A stretch of DNA of 64,000 bases from Roseomonas sp. KE2513 (GTDB lineage: Bacteria > Pseudomonadota > Alphaproteobacteria > Acetobacterales > Acetobacteraceae), in assembly GCF_016107305.1 (NCBI RefSeq), contig NZ_RCVR01000001.1:186001-250000 (forward strand), given 5' to 3'. Both the position numbers and the translations under genes were made by a program. Positions 18,092 through 27,145 of the stretch are shown one piece after another. How positions within the stretch are numbered: position 1 is the stretch's first letter; the number at the start of each line of letters is the position of its first letter. Below the pieces are notes generated by a model. The model did not search any database, was not told where the DNA came from, and saw only the letters and a program-made list of their open reading frames with translations.

Positions 18092-18349
18092 GTGATCAAG
18101 GCCAGCCTCCTGATCATGACCGTCCTGACGGTCCTGATCTCCATGCTCCTCTCCTGGCGGGAGCGCCGCCTCGCCGCGGCCCGGCCGGCGGCCCCGCCCG
18201 CGAAAGGCCGCCGCCCGGCGCGCCCCCCCGGCCTCCTCGCCCGCGGCAAGGTCAGCCTCGACCGCTGGGTCACCGCCGCCGCCATCGCGGCCATCCTCAC
18301 CATCGCCGTCCTCGGCGGCCTCCACTGGCTCAGGGTCTTCCAGCGATGA
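18092..18349 (+). CDS. Small two-helix membrane protein inside the pur operon
   Basis: 85 aa, GTG start at 18092, 16 bases after the purS stop. Two hydrophobic segments (about residues 4-20 and 60-79) flank a basic Pro/Ala/Arg loop, giving a hairpin with both ends probably on one side of the membrane. Its stop overlaps the purQ start in ATGA, so translation of purQ is probably coupled to it. No family recognised. Its position suggests a role near, or merely riding in, the FGAM synthase operon. Confidence 0.65.
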   Translation: MIKASLLIMTVLTVLISMLLSWRERRLAAARPAAPPAKGRRPARPPGLLARGKVSLDRWVTAAAIAAILTIAVLGGLHWLRVFQR

Positions 18350-19020
18350 ACGCCACGATCCTCCTCTTCCCCGGCACCAACCGCGAGCGCGACATGGCCA
18401 TCGCCCTGCAGCGCGCGACCGGCCGAAAGCCCTCCATCACCTTCCACCGCGAGACCGAGCTGCCCCCCGGCACCGACCTCGTCGTCCTCCCCGGCGGCTT
18501 CTCGCACGGCGACTACCTCCGCTGCGGCGCCATGGCCGCCCAGTCCCCCATCATGCCCGCCGTCCGCGACTTCGCGGCGAAGGGCGGCCACGTCCTCGGC
18601 GTCTGCAACGGCTTCCAGATCCTCTGCGAGGCCGGCCTCCTCCCCGGCGCCCTCCTGCAGAACGCCAACCTCCGCTTCCTCTCCATGGACTGCGTCCTGC
18701 GGGTCGAGCGCGCCGGCACCCCCTTCACCTCCCGCTGGCAGAAGGGCGCCACCTTCCGCGCGCCCATGGCCCACGGCGACGGCAACTACTTCGCCGACGA
18801 CGAGACGCTGGACCGCCTGGAGGGCGAGGGCCTCGTCGCCTTCCGCTACGCCGACGCCAACCGCAACGGCGCCGCCCGTGACATCGCCGGCATCCTCTCC
18901 CCCAACCTGCGGATCCTCGGCCTCATGCCCCACCCCGAGGACCTGGTGGACCCCCTCATGGGCGGCGAGGACGGCCTCCCCCTCTTCACCTCCCTCGCCG
19001 AGACCCTCGTCTCAGCCTGA
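18346..19020 (+). CDS. purQ: FGAM synthase glutaminase subunit PurQ
   Basis: Class I glutamine amidotransferase that supplies ammonia to PurL. 224 aa. The catalytic triad is C87 (GVCNGFQIL), H196 and E198 (LMPHPE). [18 protein letters not shown] is the oxyanion-region block typical of PurQ. Coupled by ATGA to the preceding membrane-protein gene. In relatives purL normally follows; here an SMP-30 gene follows instead. Confidence 0.96.
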   Translation: MNATILLFPGTNRERDMAIALQRATGRKPSITFHRETELPPGTDLVVLPGGFSHGDYLRCGAMAAQSPIMPAVRDFAAKGGHVLGVCNGFQILCEAGLLPGALLQNANLRFLSMDCVLRVERAGTPFTSRWQKGATFRAPMAHGDGNYFADDETLDRLEGEGLVAFRYADANRNGAARDIAGILSPNLRILGLMPHPEDLVDPLMGGEDGLPLFTSLAETLVSA

Positions 19021-19164
19021 CCCACGGCCGGGGCGCCCCGCCCGCGAGTATCCGTGCCGCGGCGCGCCACATTGCGCCGCCCACGGGCTTGCGAACCCCG
19101 CACCCGCCATGCCCATCTTCCTCTCGCAGGCGCACCGACCCGTTGCGCCAGAGAGGAAACACGC

Positions 19165-20244
19165 ATGACCACCACCCGACGCGCCCTGCTGGGCGCCGCC
19201 GGCATCGCCGCCGCCGGCCAGGCCGCGGCCCAGTCCTTCCCCTTCACGCCGAACCAGCGCTACCCCGATCCCGCCATCCAGATCCTGGATCCGTCCTTCG
19301 CGAAGTACCGCCTCTACAGCAGCACCGTCGAACAGCTCGCCACAGGCTTCCGCTGGGCGGAGGGCCCCGTCTGGTTTCCAGACGACGGCGGCTACCTCCT
19401 GTTCAGCGACATTCCAAACAACCGGATCATGAAATACAGCGAGAAGGACGGCACCTGCACCGTCTTCCGCCACCCCGCCAACTTCGCCAACGGCAACGCC
19501 CGCGACCGCCAAGGCCGCCTGGTAACCTGCGAGCATTCCGTCACCCGCCGCGTCACCCGCACCGAAAAGGACGGCTCCGTCACCGTCCTCGCCGACAAGT
19601 TCGAAGGCAAGCGCCTCAACGCCCCCAACGACATCGTCGTGAAATCCGACAGCAGCATCTGGTTCACCGACCCTACCTTCGGCATCGCCGGCGAATGGGA
19701 AGGCAGCCGCGCCACGCCCGAGCAGCCCACCACCAACGTCTACCGCCTCACGCCGGACGGCCAGCTCACCGCCGTCATCACCGACCTCGCCCTGCCCAAT
19801 GGCCTTGCCTTCTCCCCGGACGAGAAGAAGCTCTACGTCGTCGGACGCAACCCCGCCCCCGCCCGCTCCATCTTCGCCTACGACGTCGGCCCGGACGGCA
19901 CCCTCTCCAACCGCGTCAAGCTCATCGACGCCACCGACTCCGCCGCCCTCGACGGCTTCCGCGTGGACCGCGATGGCAACCTTTGGGTCGGCTACGGCAG
20001 CGACGGCAACCTCGAGGCCGAGCCCACCCGCACGGGCAACCGCAGCGTCTACAATCTCCGCGGCAAGCCCGAGGAACTCGACGGCGTCACCGTCTTCAGC
20101 CCCCAGGGCAAGCCGCTGGCCCATATCCGCCTGCCCGAGCGCTGCGCCAACCTCTGCTTCGGCGGCCCGAAGGGCAACCGCCTCTACATGACGGCCTCCC
20201 ACTCCCTCTACGCCCTCTACGTGGAGGCCCACGGCGCAGTCTGA
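19165..20244 (+). CDS. SMP-30/gluconolactonase family protein, exported
   Basis: Six-bladed beta-propeller sugar-lactone hydrolase family, 359 aa. The N-terminus has twin arginines in TTTRRALLG followed by an Ala-rich core ending AAAQ, so Tat export is possible. Divalent-metal ligands expected for the family are visible: Glu in WAEGPVW, Asn in LNAPNDIVV and Asp in SAALDGFRVD. The ATG at 19165 has GAGAGGA upstream. It probably hydrolyses a periplasmic lactone. First gene after purQ, but with its own leader of about 145 bases. Confidence 0.88.
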   Translation: MTTTRRALLGAAGIAAAGQAAAQSFPFTPNQRYPDPAIQILDPSFAKYRLYSSTVEQLATGFRWAEGPVWFPDDGGYLLFSDIPNNRIMKYSEKDGTCTVFRHPANFANGNARDRQGRLVTCEHSVTRRVTRTEKDGSVTVLADKFEGKRLNAPNDIVVKSDSSIWFTDPTFGIAGEWEGSRATPEQPTTNVYRLTPDGQLTAVITDLALPNGLAFSPDEKKLYVVGRNPAPARSIFAYDVGPDGTLSNRVKLIDATDSAALDGFRVDRDGNLWVGYGSDGNLEAEPTRTGNRSVYNLRGKPEELDGVTVFSPQGKPLAHIRLPERCANLCFGGPKGNRLYMTASHSLYALYVEAHGAV

Positions 20245-20250
20245 CCGGGC

Positions 20251-20268
20251 GCCGGGCGCAAGCCCGGC
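20251..20268 (+). terminator. Hairpin after the SMP-30 gene
   Basis: Perfect 7-bp stem GCCGGGC/GCCCGGC with a GCAA tetraloop, 7 bases after the stop. No T-run, so termination would need help, but it is well placed between convergent genes. Confidence 0.45.
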
Positions 20269-20373
20269 TACCCCACCGACCGCACGAAGCCGGACACCCC
20301 AGAACCAGGACGGCGAAGCCAAGCCAGCGCCGCCATCCGAATCCTCGGGAAACCCTCGCCGCCGGCAGGCTGC

Positions 20374-21378
20374 CTACCTTCCCCTGCCCTCCACCGCCAT
20401 CCGCGCCCGCACGCCCCCATCCACGCCGGTGCCCGCCGCCATCGGCTCATGCACCGACCCCGACCCCACCGGCGCGGCCGGCGCCTCCTCGAACTGCGCC
20501 CGCCGCACCACCCCGCCCGCCAGCCGCTCCGCCAGCCGTGGCGCAACCCGGCTCCCCAGCACCGCCCCCCGCGCCTTCCACCCCACGGGGTACTCCGCCT
20601 CCGGATGCACCGACATCCAGATGATCGAATCCACCACCGCCTCCGGCCCATCCATCATCGTCATGCGAGAGGCCCGCCCCGTGTAGTTCCCCGCATGGTC
20701 CCAGAACGGCGTATCGACCGCCCAGGGCTCCACCGTCGAAACCCGGATGGCTCCGTCCAACCCGGCCTGCCGCAACTCCTCGTTGATCGCCGCCCCCAGC
20801 CCGATCAGCGCCGATTTCGTCGCCGCGTAACTCGCGTGATAGGCCACCGGCACCCGCCCCTCCACCGAGGAGACATTCACCAGAACCCCCGCCCCTTGCG
20901 CCCGGAACTGCCGCAGCGCCGCGTAACTCCCGTAGATCGACCCCTTCAGGTTCACATCCACCACGCGCGCATGATCCGCCAGCGGCACCTCCTCGAACCG
21001 CCCGATCGAGGCCACCGCCGCATTGTTCACCCAGACATCGATCCGCCCGAACCGATCCAGCGCCGCCCGCGCCAGCCGCTCCACCTGCGCAGGGTCGCTC
21101 ACATCCGTCGGCACCACCACGGCCTGCCCGCCCCCCACCCTCACATTCGCGGCCACCTCCTCCAGCACCGCCCCTCGCCGTGCCGCCAGCACGACATTCG
21201 CCCCGTAGGTGCCGAGCTTCTCCGCCACGCCGCGCCCGAGGCCGCTCGACGCCCCCGTGACGACATAGGTCCGTCCCGCGACCAGCGCCCGCTCCCCCGT
21301 CGGCAGGTCGGGCGGCGCCGAACACCCTGCTATCAGCGCCCCCAGCACCACCACCGCCGCCCACCGCAGCCACACCAT
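20374..21378 (-). CDS. SDR family oxidoreductase with lipoprotein signal
   Basis: 334 aa. Residues 1-20 form a lipoprotein signal with lipobox IAGC, then a classical SDR core: TGASSGLGRG (cofactor), NNAAVAS, NVSSVEG (catalytic Ser) and YHASYAATKSA (Tyr-x3-Lys). A C-terminal extension of about 60 residues is Pro/Gly-rich. The ATG at 21378 gives the lipobox. A nucleotide-dependent reductase anchored outside the cytoplasm would be odd, so either the signal acts as an inner-membrane anchor or the true start is internal; the signal is nevertheless clear. Confidence 0.8.
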   Translation of the reverse strand: MVWLRWAAVVVLGALIAGCSAPPDLPTGERALVAGRTYVVTGASSGLGRGVAEKLGTYGANVVLAARRGAVLEEVAANVRVGGGQAVVVPTDVSDPAQVERLARAALDRFGRIDVWVNNAAVASIGRFEEVPLADHARVVDVNLKGSIYGSYAALRQFRAQGAGVLVNVSSVEGRVPVAYHASYAATKSALIGLGAAINEELRQAGLDGAIRVSTVEPWAVDTPFWDHAGNYTGRASRMTMMDGPEAVVDSIIWMSVHPEAEYPVGWKARGAVLGSRVAPRLAERLAGGVVRRAQFEEAPAAPVGSGSVHEPMAAGTGVDGGVRARMAVEGRGR

Positions 21379-21568
21379 GCCCGCGCCCTCCACCCAGGAA
21401 ACCCGCCGACCGCAGCCCGGGCTTCGGTGCTCCTGCCGATCAAACTCCCAACGGCCGCAATCGTTCCACAAGACAGAACGAGCACCCCGAGCGTCCAGGA
21501 ACGTCTCCCGATGGTCCTGTAAGCGCTCGCACCAGAGATGCATCCGCACGCCGGCTGATGCTGTCGGA

Positions 21569-21755
21569 TCAGGCTGCCTCAAGGATGGCGAGCGCGGTGG
21601 CCGCACGACGAAGATGAAGCATGCGAAGGCGGCTGGCAGGAACATGCTGGTCGTGACGGATGCGAGGACGGATTTGGTCGCTCCATTCGTCGTTGAAGCG
21701 ACAGAAGCGCTCGGCCGAGGGGAAGGTCTTGAACCCGCGCCTCCACCGGATGCGC
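21569..21755 (-). pseudogene. 3' half of a split IS6-type transposase gene
   Basis: The minus frame ending at TGA 21569 encodes RGFKTFPSAERFCRFNDEW, then QHVPASRLRMLHLRRAATALAILEAA, the C-terminal end I associate with IS6-family DDE transposases. Homology starts abruptly at RIRW (about 21755); the residues upstream in the same frame do not match. The part that should precede it, ending EQDHRGIDQ, is found at 32178. So one gene appears split. Family assignment is by recognised motif, not by search. Confidence 0.55.
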
Positions 21756-21895
21756 TCAACAAACATCCTGAGGCAACGACGGCGCCTCGTAGCAATCGGT
21801 GCGAGGCAGTGCGCCCCTCCTGAGCGATCCCGCGCGCGCATGTCGCGACGCTAGACTGCCGCGGGCGCGCGGGCCTGCATTACGAGCGTCCAGGG

Positions 21896-22621
21896 TCAGA
21901 CATGCACATCCCCATGCAGCAGCTCGCCGGATTTCCTCCCGCTCCGGAAGGTTTCATGGGTGAGCCACAGGTAGAACGCGGCCACCGCGGCAAGCACCGC
22001 CCAGCCGGGGATTGGCCCGAGCGCCAGGTTCTGGATGAAGCCTGGCACGGGTCTGGCCGGGTCCACCGGCGCTGCGTCCTGCAACAGCCAGGAGGAGGAT
22101 ATCTTCAGGACCCAGGCGGCCAGCAGCACCAGGAACATCGGAAAGTAGTTCCGGCGGAGCCGGCGCGACATCGCCGTCCTGCGCGAGATCTGGAAGCGTG
22201 GCTCGCGGAGGTCCTCCCCAATCTGCCCCGCCCACTCGTCCTCCGCATCCGGCCGCGGAGCGAAGACCTGCGCGTAGTAGTTCCGCTCCAGCCGCCGCAC
22301 GCGCGTCCTGTAGACGTCGAAGAAGCGGTAGCGCCGCGCCTCGATGGAGAGCAGCAGCAGAACAAGCACCATGGCGAAAAGGAGCACGCCGTGGTGCGCG
22401 TTCGGCGTCGAGAGCGAGACGGAGAGCATGCCTGCGACGACCGTAATGGCCCAGTTGGTGGTCAGGTCGATGCGCGACCTCCACCCTGCCATCCGCGCGA
22501 TCTCAGCCCGGTGAAAGTGGGCCACGACGGTGACAAGTTCCCCGGGCGTGGAGGGAAGTGGCGGATGAGCGCGCCGCCCCGGATCCCCGGCGCCTCCCTG
22601 CCCGTTTTGCACACTGTCCAT
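21896..22621 (-). CDS. DUF2270 family membrane protein
   Basis: 241-aa inner-membrane protein of unknown function. After a soluble N-terminus come the family segments FHRAEIARMAGWRSRIDLTTNWAIT and IEARRYRFFDVYRTRVRRLERNYY. Four hydrophobic helices are evident (about 60-78, 82-100, 160-178, 205-225). The ATG at 22621 has GGGGAG seven bases upstream; a TTG at 22651 would lengthen it by ten residues. It is the last gene of the minus-strand accessory block. Confidence 0.82.
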   Translation of the reverse strand: MDSVQNGQGGAGDPGRRAHPPLPSTPGELVTVVAHFHRAEIARMAGWRSRIDLTTNWAITVVAGMLSVSLSTPNAHHGVLLFAMVLVLLLLSIEARRYRFFDVYRTRVRRLERNYYAQVFAPRPDAEDEWAGQIGEDLREPRFQISRRTAMSRRLRRNYFPMFLVLLAAWVLKISSSWLLQDAAPVDPARPVPGFIQNLALGPIPGWAVLAAVAAFYLWLTHETFRSGRKSGELLHGDVHV

Positions 22622-23330
22622 CACTCTCTCCCCCACGTTGCCAAATAGCAAGGTTGCGAGGGGCAGCTTGGCCGAACCGGCGAGCAGCGCTGTGCGGGAG
22701 GAGGACGGGTTGCCTCCCCAGGAACCTGACCCACCCAGACCGCCAAACCGATCAACGCAACACAGCCCCTCATTTCAACTAACCCCTGCAATCCTGGAAC
22801 GCCTCCACGCGGCGGTGAGCGACCGCACGAGCCGTTGTGCAGTCACCCCTCGACTATGTGCGCTTGCGTGGCTCGAAATTCTCAACCGCTTCAAGCACCG
22901 TGAAGTGGTTCGCTTCCAGCCGACTGGCGCCGGTGTCACGACCATGCGGCGTCGTGCAGTCGCACGCACGGTGCCAACCGCTCGTGGTGTGCGCGCTGAG
23001 GTGAACGGCCGCGCGTACCGGTCTAGCCTTTCCATGGTGAAGCTCACCAGCGTTGATGCTGGACCTCTGGAACGAGATTGCGACACGATACCATCAGCAA
23101 GCACCGTTGACGCTGGGCGGTACAGTTCCGCCGCGCCGCCTCCTTGCATCGTCACCCAGAAAATTGGTGCAAGCCACTTTCCGCAGCCACCTCGCGGCAA
23201 GAGCGTAGGCCGCTCCAACGCCACGATATGAGTCAGGAGACGAAAGCACTCTAAACCCAGCACTCGCCGGCGATCGGAGAAACGGAATTGCCTTGCCCTG
23301 GAGCAGAGGCAACTTCGCCTTCCCGAAAGG
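22622..23330. other. Long region without a supported gene
   Basis: About 700 bases between the DUF2270 start and the ABC transporter end. Open frames exist on both strands (for example 22775-23263 minus), but their products are Arg/Ser/Val-rich with no domain, signal or ribosome binding site, and base composition is lower in G+C than in flanking genes. It may hold decayed sequence; nothing specific recognised. Confidence 0.4.
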
Positions 23331-25220
23331 TCATGTTCGCCGCGGGCGGCCTCTCAGGATGCGTGCCACTCCGCGGCGCGCCACGGTCACCGGACCCGCG
23401 CCGCCACGCCGCCGGCGTGCACTGACCATGCGCTGTTGCTGCGGCGCCGTCAGCCTGGCGCCATCGGGGGACCGCATGAGGGTCAGCGTACGGTCGTGGA
23501 AAAGATCAAGGCCCGGCCGGTGGCCGATCGAGACAAGGGCACATCCGGAAAGCTCCTCCCGAAACAGGCCCATCATCGCGTCCTGGTTGGTTTCGTCCAG
23601 CGCGGCCGTGGCCTCGTCCATGAAGACCCAGCGCGGGCGATGGAGAAGCAGGCGGGCAAAGGCAAGCCGCTGCTGCTCACCCAGAGAAAGCATCCGGTCC
23701 CACCGCTCGTCCTCGTCCAGGCGGCCTGTCAGGTGCGCCAGACCACAGCGCTCCAGGGCAGCTATCACGGCCGCGTCCGGGAACTTCTTGGGGGCAGCAG
23801 GATAGGCGATGGCGCCGCGGAGTGTCCCGAGCGGCAGGTAGGGACGCTGTGGCATGAACATCATGTGGTTCCGCGGCGGCACCCGGATTTCACCGGAGCC
23901 CCAGGGCCACACGCCGGAGATGGCCCGGAACAGGGTCGACTTGCCGGTACCGCTTTCCCCAACAATCAGGACCTTCTCGCCGGCCTGGATCTCCGCATTC
24001 GCCTCACCGACCAGGATGTTGCCGTCGGCCTGCGCGATCTGGAGATCACGGAAGGCCAGAACCTCTCGCCCATCCGGCAGAGGGCCCTCGATGACGCTGA
24101 TCCGAACCTCCCCTGCGTCCAGGACGTCGGCTGCATCGAGGCTGTCCTCAAGCGCGACCACGCGCTCAAGGTGGGATCGCCAGTCAGCGATGCGCGGGAA
24201 GTTGTCGACGAACCAGTTCAGGGCTCGCGTCACTTCCGCAAACGCGGAACCGATCTGCATAAGAACACCGAGCGTGATCGCCCCGGCGAAGTAGCGCGGG
24301 CTGGCGACCAGGATCGGGAACACCCCGGCCACCATGCCATAGGCCGAGGTGAGCCACATCAGCCGCCGCTCGCTTCGCATGAGGTCCTTCATGACCGAGA
24401 CGACGTGGGAGAACGACCGGCGCAGGCCGCGATCCTCGTCTCCTTCCCCTCGAATGAGGGCGACGCCTTCACTGTTCTCGCGAATGCGGATGAGGGCAAA
24501 GCGATGGTCGGATTCCGCCTCGTTACGGCGGATGTTGATGTCCACCATGGGCCGACCCATGAAGTAGGTCAGGGTCGAGCCGATCAGCGCATAGATGAGC
24601 GCGGCGAACACCATGTAGCCCGGGATCGCAAACTCATTGCTGCCGAAGGCGACGATCAGCGGGCCGGACAGCGTCCAAAGAATGCCCACGAAGGAGATGA
24701 GCATCACCGCCGACTGGAAGAGCCCCACTGCCATGTCGACGGCCATGGCCGTCGCCCAGCGCGTGTTCTCGCTGATCCGCTGGTCGGGGTTGTCGGCGCT
24801 GCCCGGCAGGAAGTTCATCTGGTAGTGGCGGCTACCCGCCAGCCAGCGCGCCTGCAGGCGAAAGACCAACCACTCCCGCCAGCGAAGTTGCAACATCTGG
24901 CGGACGTAGAGCTGAAAGACGGCGACCACCATGCTGGCGGTGGTAAGCAGCAGGAAGGTACCCATCTGGCCGTAGAAGGCGGACCTGTCGCGCGCCTCCA
25001 AGGCATTGAAGAAGTCACGGTTCCAGAGATTGAACCTGACCTGGATGCCAATCTGCAGCAGCGTCAGCCCGATGACCCCTGCGGTGAGCAACCAGGCGGA
25101 ACGGCGCTCGTCTCCTGTGTAGTAGCCGCGAGCCAGACGCCAGAAACGCCGAATGAAGCCCTCCCGATTGACACCCTCCTCATCTTCCATCTCGCCCGGA
25201 GCTTTATCGCGCTCGCTCAT
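23331..25220 (-). CDS. ABC transporter, fused permease and ATPase (YddA/SbmA-like)
   Basis: 629-aa half-transporter that would work as a homodimer. Residues about 45-330 form the membrane domain of the ABC_membrane_2/SbmA-BacA type (RFNLWNRDFFNALEARD and QRISENTR are characteristic). The ATPase domain (about 365-590) has Walker A GESGTGKST, Q-loop MPQRPYLPLGTLR, a variant signature LSLGEQQR, Walker B WVFMDEAT and H-loop SIGHR. A basic Arg-rich tail follows. Related proteins move peptides, fatty acyl compounds or cobalamin. The start is 4 bp after the stop of an exported-protein gene, hence one operon. Confidence 0.88.
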   Translation of the reverse strand: MSERDKAPGEMEDEEGVNREGFIRRFWRLARGYYTGDERRSAWLLTAGVIGLTLLQIGIQVRFNLWNRDFFNALEARDRSAFYGQMGTFLLLTTASMVVAVFQLYVRQMLQLRWREWLVFRLQARWLAGSRHYQMNFLPGSADNPDQRISENTRWATAMAVDMAVGLFQSAVMLISFVGILWTLSGPLIVAFGSNEFAIPGYMVFAALIYALIGSTLTYFMGRPMVDINIRRNEAESDHRFALIRIRENSEGVALIRGEGDEDRGLRRSFSHVVSVMKDLMRSERRLMWLTSAYGMVAGVFPILVASPRYFAGAITLGVLMQIGSAFAEVTRALNWFVDNFPRIADWRSHLERVVALEDSLDAADVLDAGEVRISVIEGPLPDGREVLAFRDLQIAQADGNILVGEANAEIQAGEKVLIVGESGTGKSTLFRAISGVWPWGSGEIRVPPRNHMMFMPQRPYLPLGTLRGAIAYPAAPKKFPDAAVIAALERCGLAHLTGRLDEDERWDRMLSLGEQQRLAFARLLLHRPRWVFMDEATAALDETNQDAMMGLFREELSGCALVSIGHRPGLDLFHDRTLTLMRSPDGARLTAPQQQRMVSARRRRGGAGPVTVARRGVARILRGRPRRT

Positions 25221-25224
25221 GGCA

Positions 25225-26007
25225 TCAACGATTCATCTGGGGCGGCTCGGAGGCGGGACCCGCCCCAGGTTCGGCACTAGGCACAGCTTGCACGGCGCCC
25301 GGCTCCCCCAGCCGATCCGCCAGCACGGCACGGCCAACCTCGCCTTGGTATCCCAAACCTTCGGCTTCGAGACGGAGACCCGTTTTGAACAGCCGACGAG
25401 CTATGTCCGCCGTCATGGCGCCGCGCGGCAACAGCACCACCGTTCCATCCTCAAGAACCGCACCAATGACCTCCCCCTGTGGTGCATAGTAGGGGGAGCG
25501 AACAGCACCAGCGACTGACAGGCGCGTCGCCCCCTCCTTTACCCCTGGTCCAGACCGTCTCCAGTAGAAGCGCTCGAGGACCATCGGCGTGGTTTCGGCG
25601 TTGGGTGCGAACGCAAGCATGGTGATGACGGGCGCGCTGCGGGCCCGGACGCCCCAGACTATCAGGGGGCGCCCCGGTACCGCGACGTGGCGGAGTTCGT
25701 CGGCCGCATCAGGGGGGAAGGAGACTTGTGGCCCTTCGCGAAGAAGCAGAGCATCCACTTCGCCACGTGGGTTCACCAGGAAGCGCTCCACGACTCCTGT
25801 GAACGAGGGCAGCTGAGTTGCATCGAACCACAACTGACCACTGCTGCCTGTGTCGGGCCGGGCTTGCGCGAAGCAGGGAGCACTCGCACAGGTCAGTGCG
25901 ATGACCGACAGCAACAGCACAGGCAGGCTTGCGTATGAGCGGGCCGCCGCAGGATTGGCGCACCTCAGCGACAGGACCACGGCACTGGCACTCCACCTTC
26001 GTTGCAC
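25225..26007 (-). CDS. Exported protein with internal duplication
   Basis: 260 aa from a GTG at 26007 (start uncertain; no good Shine-Dalgarno). A hydrophobic segment (about 28-48, ending FAQ) is a late signal peptide, suggesting that the true start may be internal. Two similar modules, about 71-123 and 167-222, share the frame GxV...P-x-GEV...G-x-x-V-x-x-P...G-x-x-L...G, an OB-like pattern. It is cotranscribed with the ABC transporter 4 bp downstream and could be its periplasmic partner. No named family recognised. Confidence 0.65.
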   Translation of the reverse strand: MQRRWSASAVVLSLRCANPAAARSYASLPVLLLSVIALTCASAPCFAQARPDTGSSGQLWFDATQLPSFTGVVERFLVNPRGEVDALLLREGPQVSFPPDAADELRHVAVPGRPLIVWGVRARSAPVITMLAFAPNAETTPMVLERFYWRRSGPGVKEGATRLSVAGAVRSPYYAPQGEVIGAVLEDGTVVLLPRGAMTADIARRLFKTGLRLEAEGLGYQGEVGRAVLADRLGEPGAVQAVPSAEPGAGPASEPPQMNR

Positions 26008-26553
26008 TAGGGAACGCAGCGGGAGAGCTCAAGCTGCATGCCGGGAGGGTACGGTATCCTTCCTTGGGGCTTAGCTCGGCGTCTGGCCCTTTGCCGCTCC
26101 TAGTCCTCACGGCCCGCCTTGGCTGAACGCCCACGGCACAGCCCATGCGACCTGGAAGCGAGGAGTGCCCTGGTTCAGTCCGGCGCCGGCCACCACGTCC
26201 AGGCCGACGCCCGAACCCGCCAAGCGGTGGCGGAACCCGCGGTAAATCTGGATCCGCCTTCTCATGCCGCAAAAGGGCGCAGGTGAGCACCAAAGCCGTG
26301 TCGCGGATGATCGCCTGGCCCGGGGAGACGTTCAGGCGGTAGCAATCGGGCCGTTCGCCCGGCTGGGGCTCAAGCATCCAGACCCACGCCCGCCCCGGCA
26401 AGGCGCGCAATCTCCGCCGCGTCATCCCTGGCTGCGGCAGCGCGCAAGCCCCGATGGGCATCCAACTCTGCCCTGCCGGGCGGCGGGACAGGCAGCCACC
26501 AGGGCCAGGATGACGGCGATGCCGAAAACCCTGGCCCTGCTGATGCCGCTGCC
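26008..26553. other. Degenerate region with ankyrin-like fragment
   Basis: No intact gene. On the minus strand just after the HbpS-like gene one frame gives a signal/lipobox-like stretch (IAVILALVAAC), and another, ending at 26370, gives LRAAAARDDAAEIARLAGAGVGLDA, which reads like the start of an ankyrin repeat; the next frame continues with APAGRTARLL. Three pieces in shifted frames suggest a frameshifted, decayed ankyrin-type gene. Weak evidence. Confidence 0.3.
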
Positions 26554-27042
26554 TCAGCCGAGGCTTGCCTGGGCCTTGTCGATCCCGGCCTTCGCGCATT
26601 CCTCGTCAAGCTGCCCGTTGGGCGCCCCGCCCACGCCCACTGCACCGATCACCTCGTCCCCAACCCGGATGGGCAGCCCGCCGCCAAGCAACAGAAAGCC
26701 CTGGATCTGCCCGAGGTTACGCTGGGCGGGGTTCTTCTCCACGGCATCGGCGACCGCCGCCGTGCCGTTGCGGAGCGAGGCGGAGGTAAAGGCCTTGGCT
26801 CGAGCCGCGTCCGGCGTGTGCGACCCTGCGCGATCGGCGCGGAGCAGCGCGCGCACCACCCCGGCCCGGTCCACCACCGCGGCGGCGACGTTGAAGCCCT
26901 TGGCGGCACAAGCCTCGACTGCACCCTGCGCAATGCTCTGCGCGGCCGCCAGCGGCATGTTGCGTTCCTGAAGCGCCTGTGCGCCTGCCAGGGCGGGGAA
27001 AAGAGCAGCCGCGGCGGCGACAGCAAGCCGAATGTTCAGCAT
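26554..27042 (-). CDS. Exported GlcG/HbpS family protein
   Basis: 162 aa with a signal peptide (1-22, ...ALAGA-Q). The mature part is a whole GlcG/HbpS (DUF336) domain: GFNVAAAVVDRAGVVRALLRADRAG, AFTSASLRNGT and GGGLPIRVGDEVIGAVGVGGAP are the family blocks. Members bind haem or small ligands; in Streptomyces the exported HbpS works with a sensor kinase pair (SenS-SenR). The ATG at 27042 is about 100 bp after a response-regulator gene on the same strand, so a similar accessory-sensor role is an attractive inference. Confidence 0.85.
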   Translation of the reverse strand: MLNIRLAVAAAAALFPALAGAQALQERNMPLAAAQSIAQGAVEACAAKGFNVAAAVVDRAGVVRALLRADRAGSHTPDAARAKAFTSASLRNGTAAVADAVEKNPAQRNLGQIQGFLLLGGGLPIRVGDEVIGAVGVGGAPNGQLDEECAKAGIDKAQASLG

Positions 27043-27145
27043 GGGACACCCTGATCTGGCCGGTTGGTTCCGGCGTGGGATCTCCTCATACCGTTCCCTG
27101 CGGCCGCGCGGCATCGGTGCGTCTCGGTAGCTTCGCTCCGTAGTT

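Noticed and set aside
22638-23263. Overlapping 197-aa (plus) and 162-aa (minus) open frames
   Set aside because: Both products lack domains, signals or plausible composition; they are likely chance frames in GC-rich DNA.
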